A DNA stretch of 64,000 nt from CAZUWH01 sp964624075 (GCA_964624075.1 CAZUWH010000007.1:42323-106322); one strand, 5' to 3'. Positions 53,457-62,544 are shown, counted from the stretch's first letter. Notes: a model not told the origin generated them from the letters alone. Program-made: numbers and translations.

Positions 53457-54143
53457 ATGGCCGTGCACACAGAAAGTGGGAACGAAAGGTTGAACATCGA
53501 CTATCTTCGCGACCCGGTTGCCATCTACCGCGAGTCCTTTGCCCGTATCCGGGCGGAAATCGATCTGTCCCCTCTGCCAGCGGCGTTGAAAGACGTCGTG
53601 GTGCGCCTGGTGCATGCCTGCGGCATGCCGGATATCGTGGCTGATCTGGCATGGTCGCCTGCCGTCGGGGAAGCGGCACGAACCGCCCTGGTCCGGGGCG
53701 CGCCGATTCTCGTCGATGTCGAAATGGTCGCGCATGGCATCCTTCATCGGCCGGGTAACCCGGTCCTATGCACCCTCCACGACCCGTCCATGGCAACCCT
53801 GGCCAGAACGCTTGGCACCACTCGCTCCGCTGCGGCCGTGACGCTGTGGTATGAATGGCTGGAAGGGGCCGTGGTTGCCATCGGCAATGCGCCCACGGCC
53901 CTGTTCGCGCTTCTGGAGCAACTGGCCAACGGTGGACCGCGCCCTGCGGCTATCCTGGGTTTTCCAGTCGGCTTCGTCGGGGCAGCCGAAGCCAAGGACG
54001 CCCTGATTCAGCAGGACATTCCCTATCTGACCCTGCGTGGCCGCCGTGGCGGCAGCGCCCTGGCGGCGGCAGCCATTAACGCCCTGCTGGAACAGGTGTC
54101 ATCGGGCCCGGATCCGGGTACGGCGCACGGGAGCATGACATGA
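53457..54143 (+). CDS. cobH: Precorrin-8X methylmutase
   Basis: Moves the C-11 methyl group to C-12 to form hydrogenobyrinate. The 228-residue protein has RESFARIRAEIDLSPLPAAL, VVVRLVHACGMPDIVADLAW with the catalytic His (HACGM), ILVDVEMVAHGI, GNAPTALFALLEQLANGGPR, ILGFPVGFVGAAEAKDALIQ and YLTLRGRRGGSALAAAAINA. It lies 14 bp after cbiX and 15 bp before cobL. A start slightly downstream (LNIDYLRDP) is also possible. Confidence 0.95.
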   Translation: MAVHTESGNERLNIDYLRDPVAIYRESFARIRAEIDLSPLPAALKDVVVRLVHACGMPDIVADLAWSPAVGEAARTALVRGAPILVDVEMVAHGILHRPGNPVLCTLHDPSMATLARTLGTTRSAAAVTLWYEWLEGAVVAIGNAPTALFALLEQLANGGPRPAAILGFPVGFVGAAEAKDALIQQDIPYLTLRGRRGGSALAAAAINALLEQVSSGPDPGTAHGSMT

Positions 54144-54158
54144 ACGCATGAGCGAACG

Positions 54159-55436
54159 ATGAAAACCGCGTCGCCCCCCCTTGCGTCGTCCTGGCTTGTC
54201 ATCGTCGGTGTCGGCGAGGATGGGCCCGAGGGCTTGAGCCCGGTGGCTCGGGCCCTGATCGGTATGGCCCGCACCGTCTTGGGAAGTGCGCGCCATTTGG
54301 AGCGGGTTGCTTCCCTTGTGCCCGCTGCAGCTGAATGTCTGCCGTGGACCAGTCTCGCCGCCGCGCTTGCCACCATCGAGGCGCGCCGTGGCTGGCCTGT
54401 GGTCGTGCTCGCAAGCGGGGATCCCATGCTGTATGGTATCGGAGCCACCCTGGCCCGCCGCTTTCCTGCCACCGAGATGATGGTGGTGCCTCATGTCTCC
54501 GCTTTTTCCCTGGCGGCGGCCCGCCTGGGCTGGCCGTTGCAGGACGTCGAGACCTTGACCGTGCACGGACGACCGCTGGAAAGCCTAGTGCTGTATTTGG
54601 CGCCGGGTGTGCGTCTCCTGGCCTTGAGCAAAGACGGCAACACGCCTCACCGTGTCGCGGCCCTGCTGACGGCACAGGGCTTCGGTCCCAGTCGCATGAC
54701 CGTGCTTGAACACCTCGGCGGGGCCGCAGAGCGTCACGTAACGGGTCAGGCTGATCAGTGGCCGAAACTGCGCACCGCCGATCTCAACACGCTGGCTATC
54801 GAATGCGTCGCCACCGAAGGCTGGCAGGGGTGGGGACGAAGCGCAGGCCTGCCAGACGAAGCCTACTTTCATGACGGTCAGCTTACCAAACGCGAAGTAC
54901 GAGCGGCTACCCTGGCGGCGCTCGCCCCCCGCCCGGGCGAGCTGCTGTGGGACATCGGAGCCGGGACCGGTTCGATTGCCATCGAGTGGTTACGCACGCA
55001 CCCAGCGACCACGGCCGTTGCCGTCGAACAGAATGCGGCACGCGGTGCTGTCATTGCCATCAACGCTGCCCGTCTGGGTGTGCCGCGCCTGCAGGTCGTT
55101 CGCGATCGTGCTCCTGCCTGTCTGGACCGTCTGTACGGACCACCAGCGGCGGTGTTCGTCGGCGGCGGGGTCTCGGTTCCAGATCTTCTGGAGACATGCT
55201 GGACGGCCTTGCCAACCGGCGGACGGATCGTCGTCAACGCCGTGACGATCGAGGCCGAAGCCCGCCTGCTGGCCTGGCGGGCGGTCCATGGAGGGACGCT
55301 GGTCCGGCTGGCCGTGGCCCGGCTGCGGCCGATGGGACGGCTGTCGGCGTGGGATGCTCTCGCGCCGGTCACACAGTATCAAGGCGTGAAGCCTCAGAAC
55401 CCGCAACGCATCCAATGCCAGGACCAGGAAGAATGA
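54159..55436 (+). CDS. cobL: Precorrin-6Y C5,15-methyltransferase (decarboxylating), CobL type
   Basis: Two-domain enzyme fusing CbiE and CbiT. The N-terminal domain (about residues 1-210) has the corrin methyltransferase stretches VLASGDPMLYGIGATLAR and MMVVPHVSAFSLAAARLG. The C-terminal domain (about 245-400) has PDEAYFHDGQLTKREVRAAT, the SAM motif LLWDIGAGTGSIAIEWLRTH and AVAVEQNAARGAVIAINAAR. Length is 425 residues. Start 54159 (ATG) lies 15 bp after cobH. It is the last cobalamin gene here; an NRDE protein interrupts the usual continuation. Confidence 0.95.
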   Translation: MKTASPPLASSWLVIVGVGEDGPEGLSPVARALIGMARTVLGSARHLERVASLVPAAAECLPWTSLAAALATIEARRGWPVVVLASGDPMLYGIGATLARRFPATEMMVVPHVSAFSLAAARLGWPLQDVETLTVHGRPLESLVLYLAPGVRLLALSKDGNTPHRVAALLTAQGFGPSRMTVLEHLGGAAERHVTGQADQWPKLRTADLNTLAIECVATEGWQGWGRSAGLPDEAYFHDGQLTKREVRAATLAALAPRPGELLWDIGAGTGSIAIEWLRTHPATTAVAVEQNAARGAVIAINAARLGVPRLQVVRDRAPACLDRLYGPPAAVFVGGGVSVPDLLETCWTALPTGGRIVVNAVTIEAEARLLAWRAVHGGTLVRLAVARLRPMGRLSAWDALAPVTQYQGVKPQNPQRIQCQDQEE

Positions 55437-55470
55437 AAAACGTGAAAAGGACAGGGGAGGAGAAGCGTGC

Positions 55471-56235
55471 ATGTGCAGCATCATCATTCTGTACCGTCCC
55501 GGTCATGACTGGCCTGTGCTGATCGCTGCTAATCGCGATGAAATGGTTTCACGCCTCTGGCGTGTCCCGGGCCGTCATTGGCCGGACCGGCCTACCGTGG
55601 TTGCGGGCCTGGACGAACTGGCTGGAGGCGCGTGGCTTGGCCTCAACGACCACGGCGTGATGGCTACCATTCTCAACCGCGTCGGCACTCTTGGCCCGGT
55701 GGAAGGCAAACGGTCACGCGGCGAACTGGTGCTGAACGCCCTTGATCATGCCGATGCCGGGACAGCGGTGAGGGCCGTGTGTGCCCTTGACCCGATCGCT
55801 TATCGGCCTTTCAACATACTGGTTGCCGACGGTCATGGGGCCTATTGGCTGTGCTACCAGGAGAACGAGGCAGAAAGGATGATTCAGGCGTGGCCCATTC
55901 CTCCGGGTCTCTCGATGCTGACGGCCCTTGATCTGAACGACAGGCGTGACCCACGCCTCCGGGACCATTGGCCGATTTTTGCGGCTGCACCCTTCCCCCG
56001 GCCGGAGTCGGGCGAATGGTCGGCCTGGCAGGCATTGCTAGCCTCGCATACGTTTGCGCCTGATGCCGGTCCCAAAGGGGCGATGTGCTTCATGACCGAG
56101 AATGGGTTTGGCACTACCTCGTCGAGTCTGATGGCTCTGCCGGCTCCCCACCGGTTACGATGGCCGATCTGGCTTTTCGCGGACGGCCCGCCCGACAGGG
56201 CCGATTATAAACCCGTCGCCCCGTTCACCCCATGA
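55471..56235 (+). CDS. NRDE-family (TANGO2-like) protein
   Basis: Unknown biochemical function; eukaryotic TANGO2 has been linked to haem and lipid handling. The 254-residue protein begins MCSIIILYRPGHDWPVLIAA followed by the family signature NRDE (NRDEMVSRLWRVPGRHWPDR), then VVAGLDELAGGAWLGLNDHG, VMATILNRVGTLG and SRGELVLNALD, all typical. The N-terminal Cys2 is conserved and could be catalytic after Met removal. It follows cobL by 34 bp on the same strand, which may be accidental. Convergent with the EAL-like remnants (19 bp). Confidence 0.92.
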   Translation: MCSIIILYRPGHDWPVLIAANRDEMVSRLWRVPGRHWPDRPTVVAGLDELAGGAWLGLNDHGVMATILNRVGTLGPVEGKRSRGELVLNALDHADAGTAVRAVCALDPIAYRPFNILVADGHGAYWLCYQENEAERMIQAWPIPPGLSMLTALDLNDRRDPRLRDHWPIFAAAPFPRPESGEWSAWQALLASHTFAPDAGPKGAMCFMTENGFGTTSSSLMALPAPHRLRWPIWLFADGPPDRADYKPVAPFTP

Positions 56236-56254
56236 CCGGGGAGGCAGTGGTGTC

Positions 56255-57200
56255 CTAGTAACGCCACAGGCTTGAATTATTGTGGTGCCGCTTCTCCTTA
56301 GTGACGAGCAGTTTTTCGATGTAACAGCCCTGGAACAGATTGATTCCGACAGCCTGTCCGAATGCAACCGATTCAGCTGCATCGCAGCGTGCCAGGATGA
56401 CGCGGTTGATTCCATTGCGTTTGAGTGTCTCGCGATACGTCATGCTTTCATGCTTTCCGGCAACCTGGTCTGTTCGGCCATATCGGGATTCCATAAAAGC
56501 TTCAGCAGATCGGCCCCAAGCCTGGTCCGATTCACGAAACGTAGGGAATGCCGCGAGACGCCATCAATACAAACGCGATAACCGCATCCATGGACGAAAT
56601 CACGGGCAAACAGATAGACGGACAAGTCATTGAAAATGTCCATCTCCTGGATTTCGATGACAATCGTATGACGCACACCGGCCTTGACGGTGTCATCGAA
56701 CTTCAGGTCGGTCTCCCCAGCGGACCAGCCGCTTGGCCGCCTTGAGCAAGGTCGGATGCTCCTTTTTAACACTGTGAAAAGTGGCGAGTGCGCTGAATTC
56801 ACCATCAGGTGTGTTGATCAGCAGATCATCGTCGGTAAACATGAATTGAGGCCTGACGATGGCTGCCGTCACCTCGTCTTCGTGCTGGTCCTTGTAGATG
56901 AAGACAAGGTCCATGTTGTCGAGAAGGAAGAGCTATCCCTGCAAGGTTCACGTCAGAGGTTCGAGAACGGTGGTTGCGGTCATCACGCGCTGGGGCTTGC
57001 GATTTTGTGGTGCCAGTCTTGACAAATGTACGTGGACGACTCTGCGTCCCTTACGGTGGTGTTCGAGCCGTTGGGTGTAGTCAAGCAGAAGGCTTTCCTG
57101 ACTTGGCAACTTGGTTGATTTCCAGCTGTCTGCGCATCGTGGTTGAACCCTGCTGTAACCTGAAGCGTCACGACCCGCGTTCCGGGGAACGGATTTGCAG
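56255..57200 (-). pseudogene. Degenerate EAL-like domain gene, downstream copy
   Basis: Reading down the minus strand the segments are SLLLDYTQRLEHHRKGRRVV, VHVHLSRLAPQNRKPQRVMT then a stop. In another frame come VTAAIVRPQFMFTDDDLLIN and TPDGEFSALATFHSVKKEHP. In a third come FDDTVKAGVRHTIVIEIQEM, DIFNDLSVYLFARDFVHGCG and YRVCIDGVSRHSLRFVNRTR. In a fourth come NGINRVILARCDAAESVAFG and QAVGINLFQGCYIEKLL. This is the EAL-fold family in which the EAL motif itself is replaced (here IEIQEM), so it was probably not a c-di-GMP hydrolase even when intact. At least three frameshifts. Paralogue of the next entry. Confidence 0.75.
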
Positions 57201-57268
57201 AAATGTATCAAGCCGTGTGCAATTCGTGCACTGATTGTGTCGTGGCCCGGCAATGACGCCACGACGGA

Positions 57269-58521
57269 TCATACATTGTTGCAGGGTACAGGCCGTGCTG
57301 CGCCCAGCATGGCACCAACGAAACGACCCTGGAAACCAGTGGATTCCCGTAGCCAATCCCTCATTTGACTGCTACCTCCGAGTCGTAGCGGGCCAGAATG
57401 AACTTTTCACAGCCCCGATTCGGGCAATGAACGCCTCTGGTGTTTCATAAGCGTCACGGACACAGTTGTCGGCCAGGTCCGGCGTCCAATTCATTTTCAT
57501 GTAGTCGGTTTCGAACAGGGTTGGCCCCACGAGCTGGAAAGTGACCGGCGTCAGTCGATCCACAGGAGCAGTTTATGGCCCCGCAAGCATGGAGCGCCGT
57601 CCGGGCGGCCAGGAAGTCGTTAATGTGAGCAAAAGCATCCACCAGTTCCACCTCTATCACGATTCTCTGTCCGTCAGGCAACGTGTTAACGAATCTCGTG
57701 AACAGCGGCATGCTACACGTCGTGACATTGAGATTGAGGCTGATAGCCGGCAGCCTTTCAGCCAGTTTCATTTTCGCGATCGCATGCAGGACGGCACGAT
57801 CAAGAACAGTTGTCAGATGCTGGAACAGCCAGCGATTCGTGACCAGATTCAACCTGGGTACCACACGGCTTTTTGCAGATCGGCGATGGAGACGAAGAAT
57901 TCTTGAAAAACGACCTCTGCCTTGCTGGCGGTATCGAGAAAACGAACGGCAGACTGACGCCGGATGAAACGGGACAGATCGATCCGTTCGAGTTTCGTGA
58001 TGATCGTCTCCAGGTCCTGCGAAATCATGGCCGCCGGTTTTGTCAGGGCTTTGGTCAGTATCCGTTCCTCGCCGGCCGTAAACAGAACGTGGGCCACGTC
58101 GAAGAAGCGGTCATAGCCCTGCTTCAGGTCATACCAGGTCGCAAACGGATCCGTACCGTCACCGGGGCCTCCTAGGTCAGGGGATCATTGCTGAACATGG
58201 CGCGCAGCCGGAAAATGGTGGTCGTTGCGTCGTCGGGGGAGGTATCTTTAATCTTAAGGACAGTTATAAATTGTATACAACCCCGATTCTGCGGCCGCAG
58301 CGCGGGAATGTGAAGGTGAATGGCTGTGCCCCCTTCGCGCATGCGGCCCACGCGTTCGACGGTGTTAAACAGCATGCGTTGGTGTTAAACAGCATGCGTT
58401 CGGGTGTGACCTGGCGATTTTTGGTCTCACGTTTGGCACCGCCCATCAGGGTTCTTGCGGCTGGCCCAATCGTCATAGCCTGATACGTCTCCTGCGAACC
58501 GGCGGAGGAAGGGATGATCAT
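57269..58521 (-). pseudogene. Degenerate EAL-like domain gene, upstream copy with 20-bp tandem duplication
   Basis: Begins MIIPSSAGSQETYQAMTIGP. An exact 20-bp tandem duplication (58361-58380 and 58381-58400) then throws the frame out; the original frame resumes as MLFNTVERVGRMREGGTAIH, LHIPALRPQNRGCIQFITVL. Further segments in changing frames include VLFTAGEERILTKALTKPAA, NLVTNRWLFQHLTTVLDRAV, IVIEVELVDAFAHINDFLAA (EAL motif altered to EVEL), LTPVTFQLVGPTLFETDYMK and a C-terminal FQGRFVGAMLGAARPVPCNN ending near 57269. Several independent frameshifts and an in-frame stop. Paralogue of the adjacent remnant, 70-100 bp away. Confidence 0.78.
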
Positions 58522-59072
58522 GTACTTCGAGATAGCTTGCATCATTCGGCCGGTATGGCAACCTCTACCGTAAACAAATGGCATAGATCCCGCATCTCTG
58601 CGAGAGAGAAATACAAAAACCCCAAGAAGACCGCGTGATTATATGGATCCCGGAAAACTTGTAAACAGCGGGAAACAGGTACCCTGTGCAACCCAGCGTG
58701 TGGGCAGGACAGGGCAATCGGGTGGGTGATGGTTCCGTCCGGGCGCTGTCTGCCGCTGGTCAGGGGATATGAACACCGCGAGCCCCCCTGCTGCCCCCCC
58801 CACCCCGCCCCTCCCCCGATCCAAGGGGGGAGGGGGTCTTCCGTCCAGGGGGGAGAAAGGGTCTCTTTCGGGACGGGGCCCGTCAGGAGAGGATCGAAGA
58901 GAGCATGAAGCCCCTTGCCGCCTGGCACGGCAAGCCCTCCCCCTTGGATCGGGGGAGGGGTGGGGTACCCACCCTCCCGGGTCGATCTGAAATCGTCACG
59001 CTCTAGACAGTTTCACGGGTCATGAACGGATCCTGCCATACTGGACTATTCATATGCACCAGAGCAGTCCTT
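58522..59072. other. Spacer between the EAL-like remnant and the helicase gene, with repeats
   Basis: Contains a repeat unit from about 58725 to 58990: GGTGATGGTTCCGTCCGGGC, then CCCTCCCCCGATCCAAGGGG (58804), GGTCTCTTTCGGGACGGGGC and CTCCCCCTTGGATCGGGGGA (58930). No gene recognised. The 3' end of the helicase-CspA transcript (minus strand) lies at the right edge. Confidence 0.55.
58725..58990. repeat. Intergenic repeat unit with two inverted cores
   Basis: Family-I cores in opposite orientation near 58804 and 58930, about 125 bp apart, enclosing GGGTCTCTTTCGGGACGGGG. The inner phrases match the blocks at 17200-17260 and 44695-44725. No coding potential. Confidence 0.6.
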
Positions 59073-59282
59073 CTACTGCATACGCAAGTTGACAGCGGAA
59101 GCTTTCCCGCGTACCTTGTCGACCTCGATGTCATAGACGATTTTGTCTCCTTCATTGAGGCTGCTCATGCCAGCGCGTTCGACCGCGCTGATGTGAACGA
59201 ACACATCCTTGCCGCCGTCGTCCGGACTGATGAAGCCATATCCTTTGGTTCCGTTGAACCATTTTACCGAACCTTTGGCCAT
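59073..59282 (-). CDS. CspA-type cold-shock protein, possible independent start inside the fusion
   Basis: From ATG 59282 (MAKGSVKWFNGTKGYGFISP) this is a full 69-residue cold-shock RNA chaperone with both RNP motifs (KGYGFISP, DVFVHIS) and the usual C-terminus. AAAGGAAAG lies 6-7 nt upstream, a good ribosome-binding site. It is listed separately because this looks like a genuine translation start even though the upstream helicase frame is not closed. A cold-shock protein made alone would be normal in this group. Confidence 0.75.
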   Translation of the reverse strand: MAKGSVKWFNGTKGYGFISPDDGGKDVFVHISAVERAGMSSLNEGDKIVYDIEVDKVRGKASAVNLRMQ

Positions 59283-60584
59283 GATGATCTTTCCTTTGAT
59301 TGGTTTGGGACGGTGGATGATTAACTCGTTGTACCCCTGGCCCACGGCCTGTCCAGCCTGCCAGAGGGATGGCTGTTTCACATATCTTGGATCTGCTTCA
59401 AGGGGTAAGCTTGAAGCGAAGTCGGACTTTTGTGCGAGCAGGGTCAGAGCCGTCGATTCCGCCGATGCATCCTTGCAATCGAGGGGAATTCCGGTCAAAC
59501 GTTCAATGTCGCGCAGCAGCCCGCGTTCGGTTGGATCGCAAAGCGAAATGGCGGTGCCTGTTCGTCCCGCACGGGCTGTCCGCCCAATGCGATGAACATA
59601 GACTTCGGCAACGCCAGGAAGCTCATAGTTGACCACATGGGACACGTCATCGACGTCGATGCCCCGTGCAGCAATGTCCGTTGCCACCAGAATGGGAACC
59701 CGTCCCGAGCGGAACGCTGCAAGAATGCTTTCCCGCTGCCCCTGGCTCTTGTTGCTATGGATTGCAGCAGCGGAAAGCCCGGCCTTCTGCAAATGTAGAT
59801 TGACCTTGTCGGCACCGCGTTTCGTGCGGGTGAAAACGATGACGCGGCTCACGCTCGGGTTGGATAGAAGATCAACCAGTACCCGACGCTTCGAGATGCT
59901 ATCGACCTGCATCACACGCTGCACAACCTGCCCGACGGGTCGTGCGGCCGTTGCCACAGCGATTTCCATGGGATTGCTCTGGAAATCTCGGGCAAGGCTG
60001 CGGATCTGCTGCGGCATGGTTGCTGACATCAGCACTGTTTGCCGAACCTTGGGCAATTGCACCATGAGCCGCCTGATTGCCGGCATGAAGCCGAGATCGA
60101 GCATCTGATCCGCCTCATCGAGAACGACGGTTGTCGTCTGATCGAGACGGACTACGCCGGACAACAGATGATCAAGGAGCCTGCCTGGCGTTGCCACGAT
60201 GACGTCTACACCTGACGCGAGCGACCGGATCTGCGTTCCATGTTTGACGCCGCCAATAACGACTGTCATGGAAAGACGCATGAAGCGACCGTAGCAGCGG
60301 ATATTATCGGCAATCTGGGTAGCGAGTTCACGGGTAGGTATGAGAATCAGCACGCGACAGGATCTGGCAACGGGTCCGTTGACCTGTTCACCGATTCGAT
60401 GAAGCAATGGCAGGACGAAAGCGGCCGTTTTGCCCGTTCCTGTTTGCGCAATGCCAAGGACATCGTGCCCGGCCAGCATGGCAGGGATGACTTCGGCCTG
60501 AATGGGCGTGGGAATAACATAACCTTCAGCTGATACGGCCCGAAGAAGGGATTCGGCGAGGCCGAGTTCGTGGAACTGTTTCAA
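59073..60584 (-). CDS. DEAD-box RNA helicase (RhlE-like) fused in frame to a cold-shock protein
   Basis: ATP-dependent RNA helicase, 503 residues in all. Residues 1-375 are RhlE-like: Q-motif FHELGLAESLLRAVSAEGYV, motif I AQTGTGKTAAF, PTRELATQI, TPGRLLDHLL, DEAD in VVLDEADQML, SAT in MSATMPQQI, and the C-terminal helicase motifs ATDIAARGIDV and HRIGRTARAG. A short linker follows (...YNELIIHRPKPIKGKIIMA), and residues from about 435 to the end are a complete CspA-type cold-shock domain (KGSVKWFNGTKGYGFISPDD, DVFVHISAVE). Elsewhere these are separate genes. No stop separates them here, yet a ribosome-binding site and ATG remain in front of the CspA part. Confidence 0.9.
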   Translation of the reverse strand: MKQFHELGLAESLLRAVSAEGYVIPTPIQAEVIPAMLAGHDVLGIAQTGTGKTAAFVLPLLHRIGEQVNGPVARSCRVLILIPTRELATQIADNIRCYGRFMRLSMTVVIGGVKHGTQIRSLASGVDVIVATPGRLLDHLLSGVVRLDQTTTVVLDEADQMLDLGFMPAIRRLMVQLPKVRQTVLMSATMPQQIRSLARDFQSNPMEIAVATAARPVGQVVQRVMQVDSISKRRVLVDLLSNPSVSRVIVFTRTKRGADKVNLHLQKAGLSAAAIHSNKSQGQRESILAAFRSGRVPILVATDIAARGIDVDDVSHVVNYELPGVAEVYVHRIGRTARAGRTGTAISLCDPTERGLLRDIERLTGIPLDCKDASAESTALTLLAQKSDFASSLPLEADPRYVKQPSLWQAGQAVGQGYNELIIHRPKPIKGKIIMAKGSVKWFNGTKGYGFISPDDGGKDVFVHISAVERAGMSSLNEGDKIVYDIEVDKVRGKASAVNLRMQ

Positions 60585-60899
60585 GTAGACTCTTTCACGG
60601 CCATTGCCCTATGCGCTCCATAACCGGCTGCGGACAATGGCGCTTTCAGCGCTTTTTGTTCTGGAAGCTTGCGTAGATCAGCCACCGTGGTTCATGTGCC
60701 TCAAGGCGCTCTTCTTGGCAACGATCGATAGGACGCGGTTGCCAGAGAAGGCCCGCACCGCTGATGTTTTCACCATCCACGCGCAGCGCAGTGCCAACAA
60801 GGCAACATGTTTCAGCCCTGATGGCAAGCAAATTCTCCACAGCGGACAATTTTGACCGCGAGTCATACTGCAGCCTGTTCGCTTGTCACCCCTGGTTTG
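60585..60899. other. Spacer upstream of the helicase gene
   Basis: About 315 bp between the helicase and the HAD gene. It should contain the helicase promoter and any cold-shock leader. Small open frames here (for example 60646-60849 minus) do not resemble known proteins. Confidence 0.45.
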
Positions 60900-61487
60900 T
60901 CACCCGGGGACCACCGTCGGGTAATCCGTTAATGCCAGCATCGCCCTGTCGTGGGGGAGATTGCCGTAGCCCCAGACAGGGCCGTCGTCGATCCCGGCAA
61001 GCCATTCCCTGACCCGCCGCGCCTTTTCTGTTCCCGTGCAGGAGGCCGTCGCCATCTCACCGGTGAACACGCTCCCCTCTATCCCAATCTCGGTCGCAAG
61101 GAGACCATCGACGCGGATGCCCTTCAGTTCAAGGAGCGCGGGCATGTAGACTGACAGGCTGCCCGTCGCCACCAGGATGCAGCGTCCCCTGTCCTTGTGC
61201 CGGGCAAGCGCCTCCATGGTTGCACCGATCCAGTCCAGACGGGCGAACACGCGCCTAGCCGCTTCCTGAGCCTGGGCGACAGGCTTCCCGGCAAGGGTCC
61301 GCCGGAACATCTCGGTGCGGAAGACATTGAGCCGCTCTCCGGAGGAAGCAGTCATCACCGCCTTTACCCCTGCTGCGCAGTAGGCGGACACGTATCGCCC
61401 GCCTGCCATCGTCTGCAGGAACATCGCCAAACTCTCCTGACGGATCAGGGTTTGGTCGAAGTCGAAAACCGCCGTGCCGATACACAT
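60900..61487 (-). CDS. HAD-family phosphatase of the tellurite-resistance cluster
   Basis: Phosphoserine-phosphatase-like HAD hydrolase of 195 residues. Motif I is FDFDQTLIRQES (nucleophile Asp and acid/base Asp), motif II LVATGSLS, and motifs III/IV in EKARRVREWL and WGYGNLPHDRAML. It starts 1 nt after the TerC stop, so it is translationally coupled. Similar HAD proteins accompany TerC/TerB/TerD genes in many bacteria, but their substrate is unknown. Confidence 0.88.
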   Translation of the reverse strand: MCIGTAVFDFDQTLIRQESLAMFLQTMAGGRYVSAYCAAGVKAVMTASSGERLNVFRTEMFRRTLAGKPVAQAQEAARRVFARLDWIGATMEALARHKDRGRCILVATGSLSVYMPALLELKGIRVDGLLATEIGIEGSVFTGEMATASCTGTEKARRVREWLAGIDDGPVWGYGNLPHDRAMLALTDYPTVVPG

Positions 61488-61488
61488 A

Positions 61489-62544
61489 TCAGGCCCCTGC
61501 CTCCGGCCTATGGTCGGGCTGCGGCGGCCCTACCCTCTCCGTTTCTTTCCCGGGCCAAAGAAACGAGGCGACCACCCCCGTGACTAGGGTGCCGAGGACG
61601 ACCAGCAGGCTCGCATTCGGGTTGATATGGAAGAAGTCCCAGCCGAAGACGTGCACGCCAGATTGCAGGGTCAGCTTGACGGCAACGAAAAACAGCAGGG
61701 CGATAACAGCCTTCTCCAGGTGGACCAGATAGCGGGTCAGAGCGGCAAGGACAAAATAGAGCGAGCGCAAGCCCAGGACCGCGAAGATCATCGCTGCGTA
61801 GACCAGAAGCGGCTCCTGTGTCACCGCGATGACGGCGGGAACCGAATCGAACGCGAACATGATGTCGGAGGTCTCGGTGGCCACCAGACACAAAAAGGCG
61901 GGCGTGGCGAACACTGCTGCCTTTCTGGTCAGCCTCAAGGTCGGGTCCGCCCTGGCGAGGGCCTCTACACGGGCAGAGGTGATGAAGAACCGCTCCGCGT
62001 GGAGACGGGGAAAGACCGGTATGAGTCGCTCGGTGAGTTTCACCGACCAGTGTTCCGAATAATCCGTGATCTCTTCGGCGTGATCGCCGGCGGTAAGCAT
62101 CTTCCACCCCGACCACGCCACGACGGCGGCAAAGCCGAACCCCACCCACGGCGCCAGATGGAACAGCCCCGTACCGGCGGCCACGAAGACGGCGCGGAAG
62201 ATCAGCGCGCCGATGATACCCCAATAGAGAATCCGGTGCTGAAGCGTGCCCTTGATACTGAAGGACGCGAAGATGGCCATGAAAACCATCAGGTTGTCCA
62301 CCGACAGTGACTTCTCCAGGACGACACCGGCCAGATAAAGATCAGCCCACTGCTTATCGAACCGGCTCCAGAGATAGCCGTAGAAGGCAAGTGCAAGGCC
62401 GATCCAGAACACCGACCAGAGACCTGCGTCCAGGGCGGAGATTTCCTTCCTCCGCCGGTGGGCAAACAGGTCTATGAAGACCGAGAAGCCTATGGCGGTA
62501 AAGAAGATGAGAATCGTCTCGACAGGAAAGCCGAAGTGGGCCAT
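61489..62544 (-). CDS. terC: TerC-family membrane protein
   Basis: Integral membrane protein of tellurite-resistance and metal-homeostasis modules. The 351-residue protein has about nine hydrophobic helices, the family motif VVLEKSLSVDNLMVFMAIFA, and the second signature TSDIMFAFDSVPAVIAVTQE with conserved acidic residues, both inside membrane helices. TerC proteins are thought to move or insert metal ions such as Mn2+. Coupled downstream to the HAD gene and upstream (24 bp) to terB. Confidence 0.94.
   Translation of the reverse strand: MAHFGFPVETILIFFTAIGFSVFIDLFAHRRRKEISALDAGLWSVFWIGLALAFYGYLWSRFDKQWADLYLAGVVLEKSLSVDNLMVFMAIFASFSIKGTLQHRILYWGIIGALIFRAVFVAAGTGLFHLAPWVGFGFAAVVAWSGWKMLTAGDHAEEITDYSEHWSVKLTERLIPVFPRLHAERFFITSARVEALARADPTLRLTRKAAVFATPAFLCLVATETSDIMFAFDSVPAVIAVTQEPLLVYAAMIFAVLGLRSLYFVLAALTRYLVHLEKAVIALLFFVAVKLTLQSGVHVFGWDFFHINPNASLLVVLGTLVTGVVASFLWPGKETERVGPPQPDHRPEAGA

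Noticed and set aside
60646..60849. Short ORFs between the helicase and HAD genes
   Set aside because: No family resemblance and no clear ribosome-binding site; more likely promoter or leader DNA.
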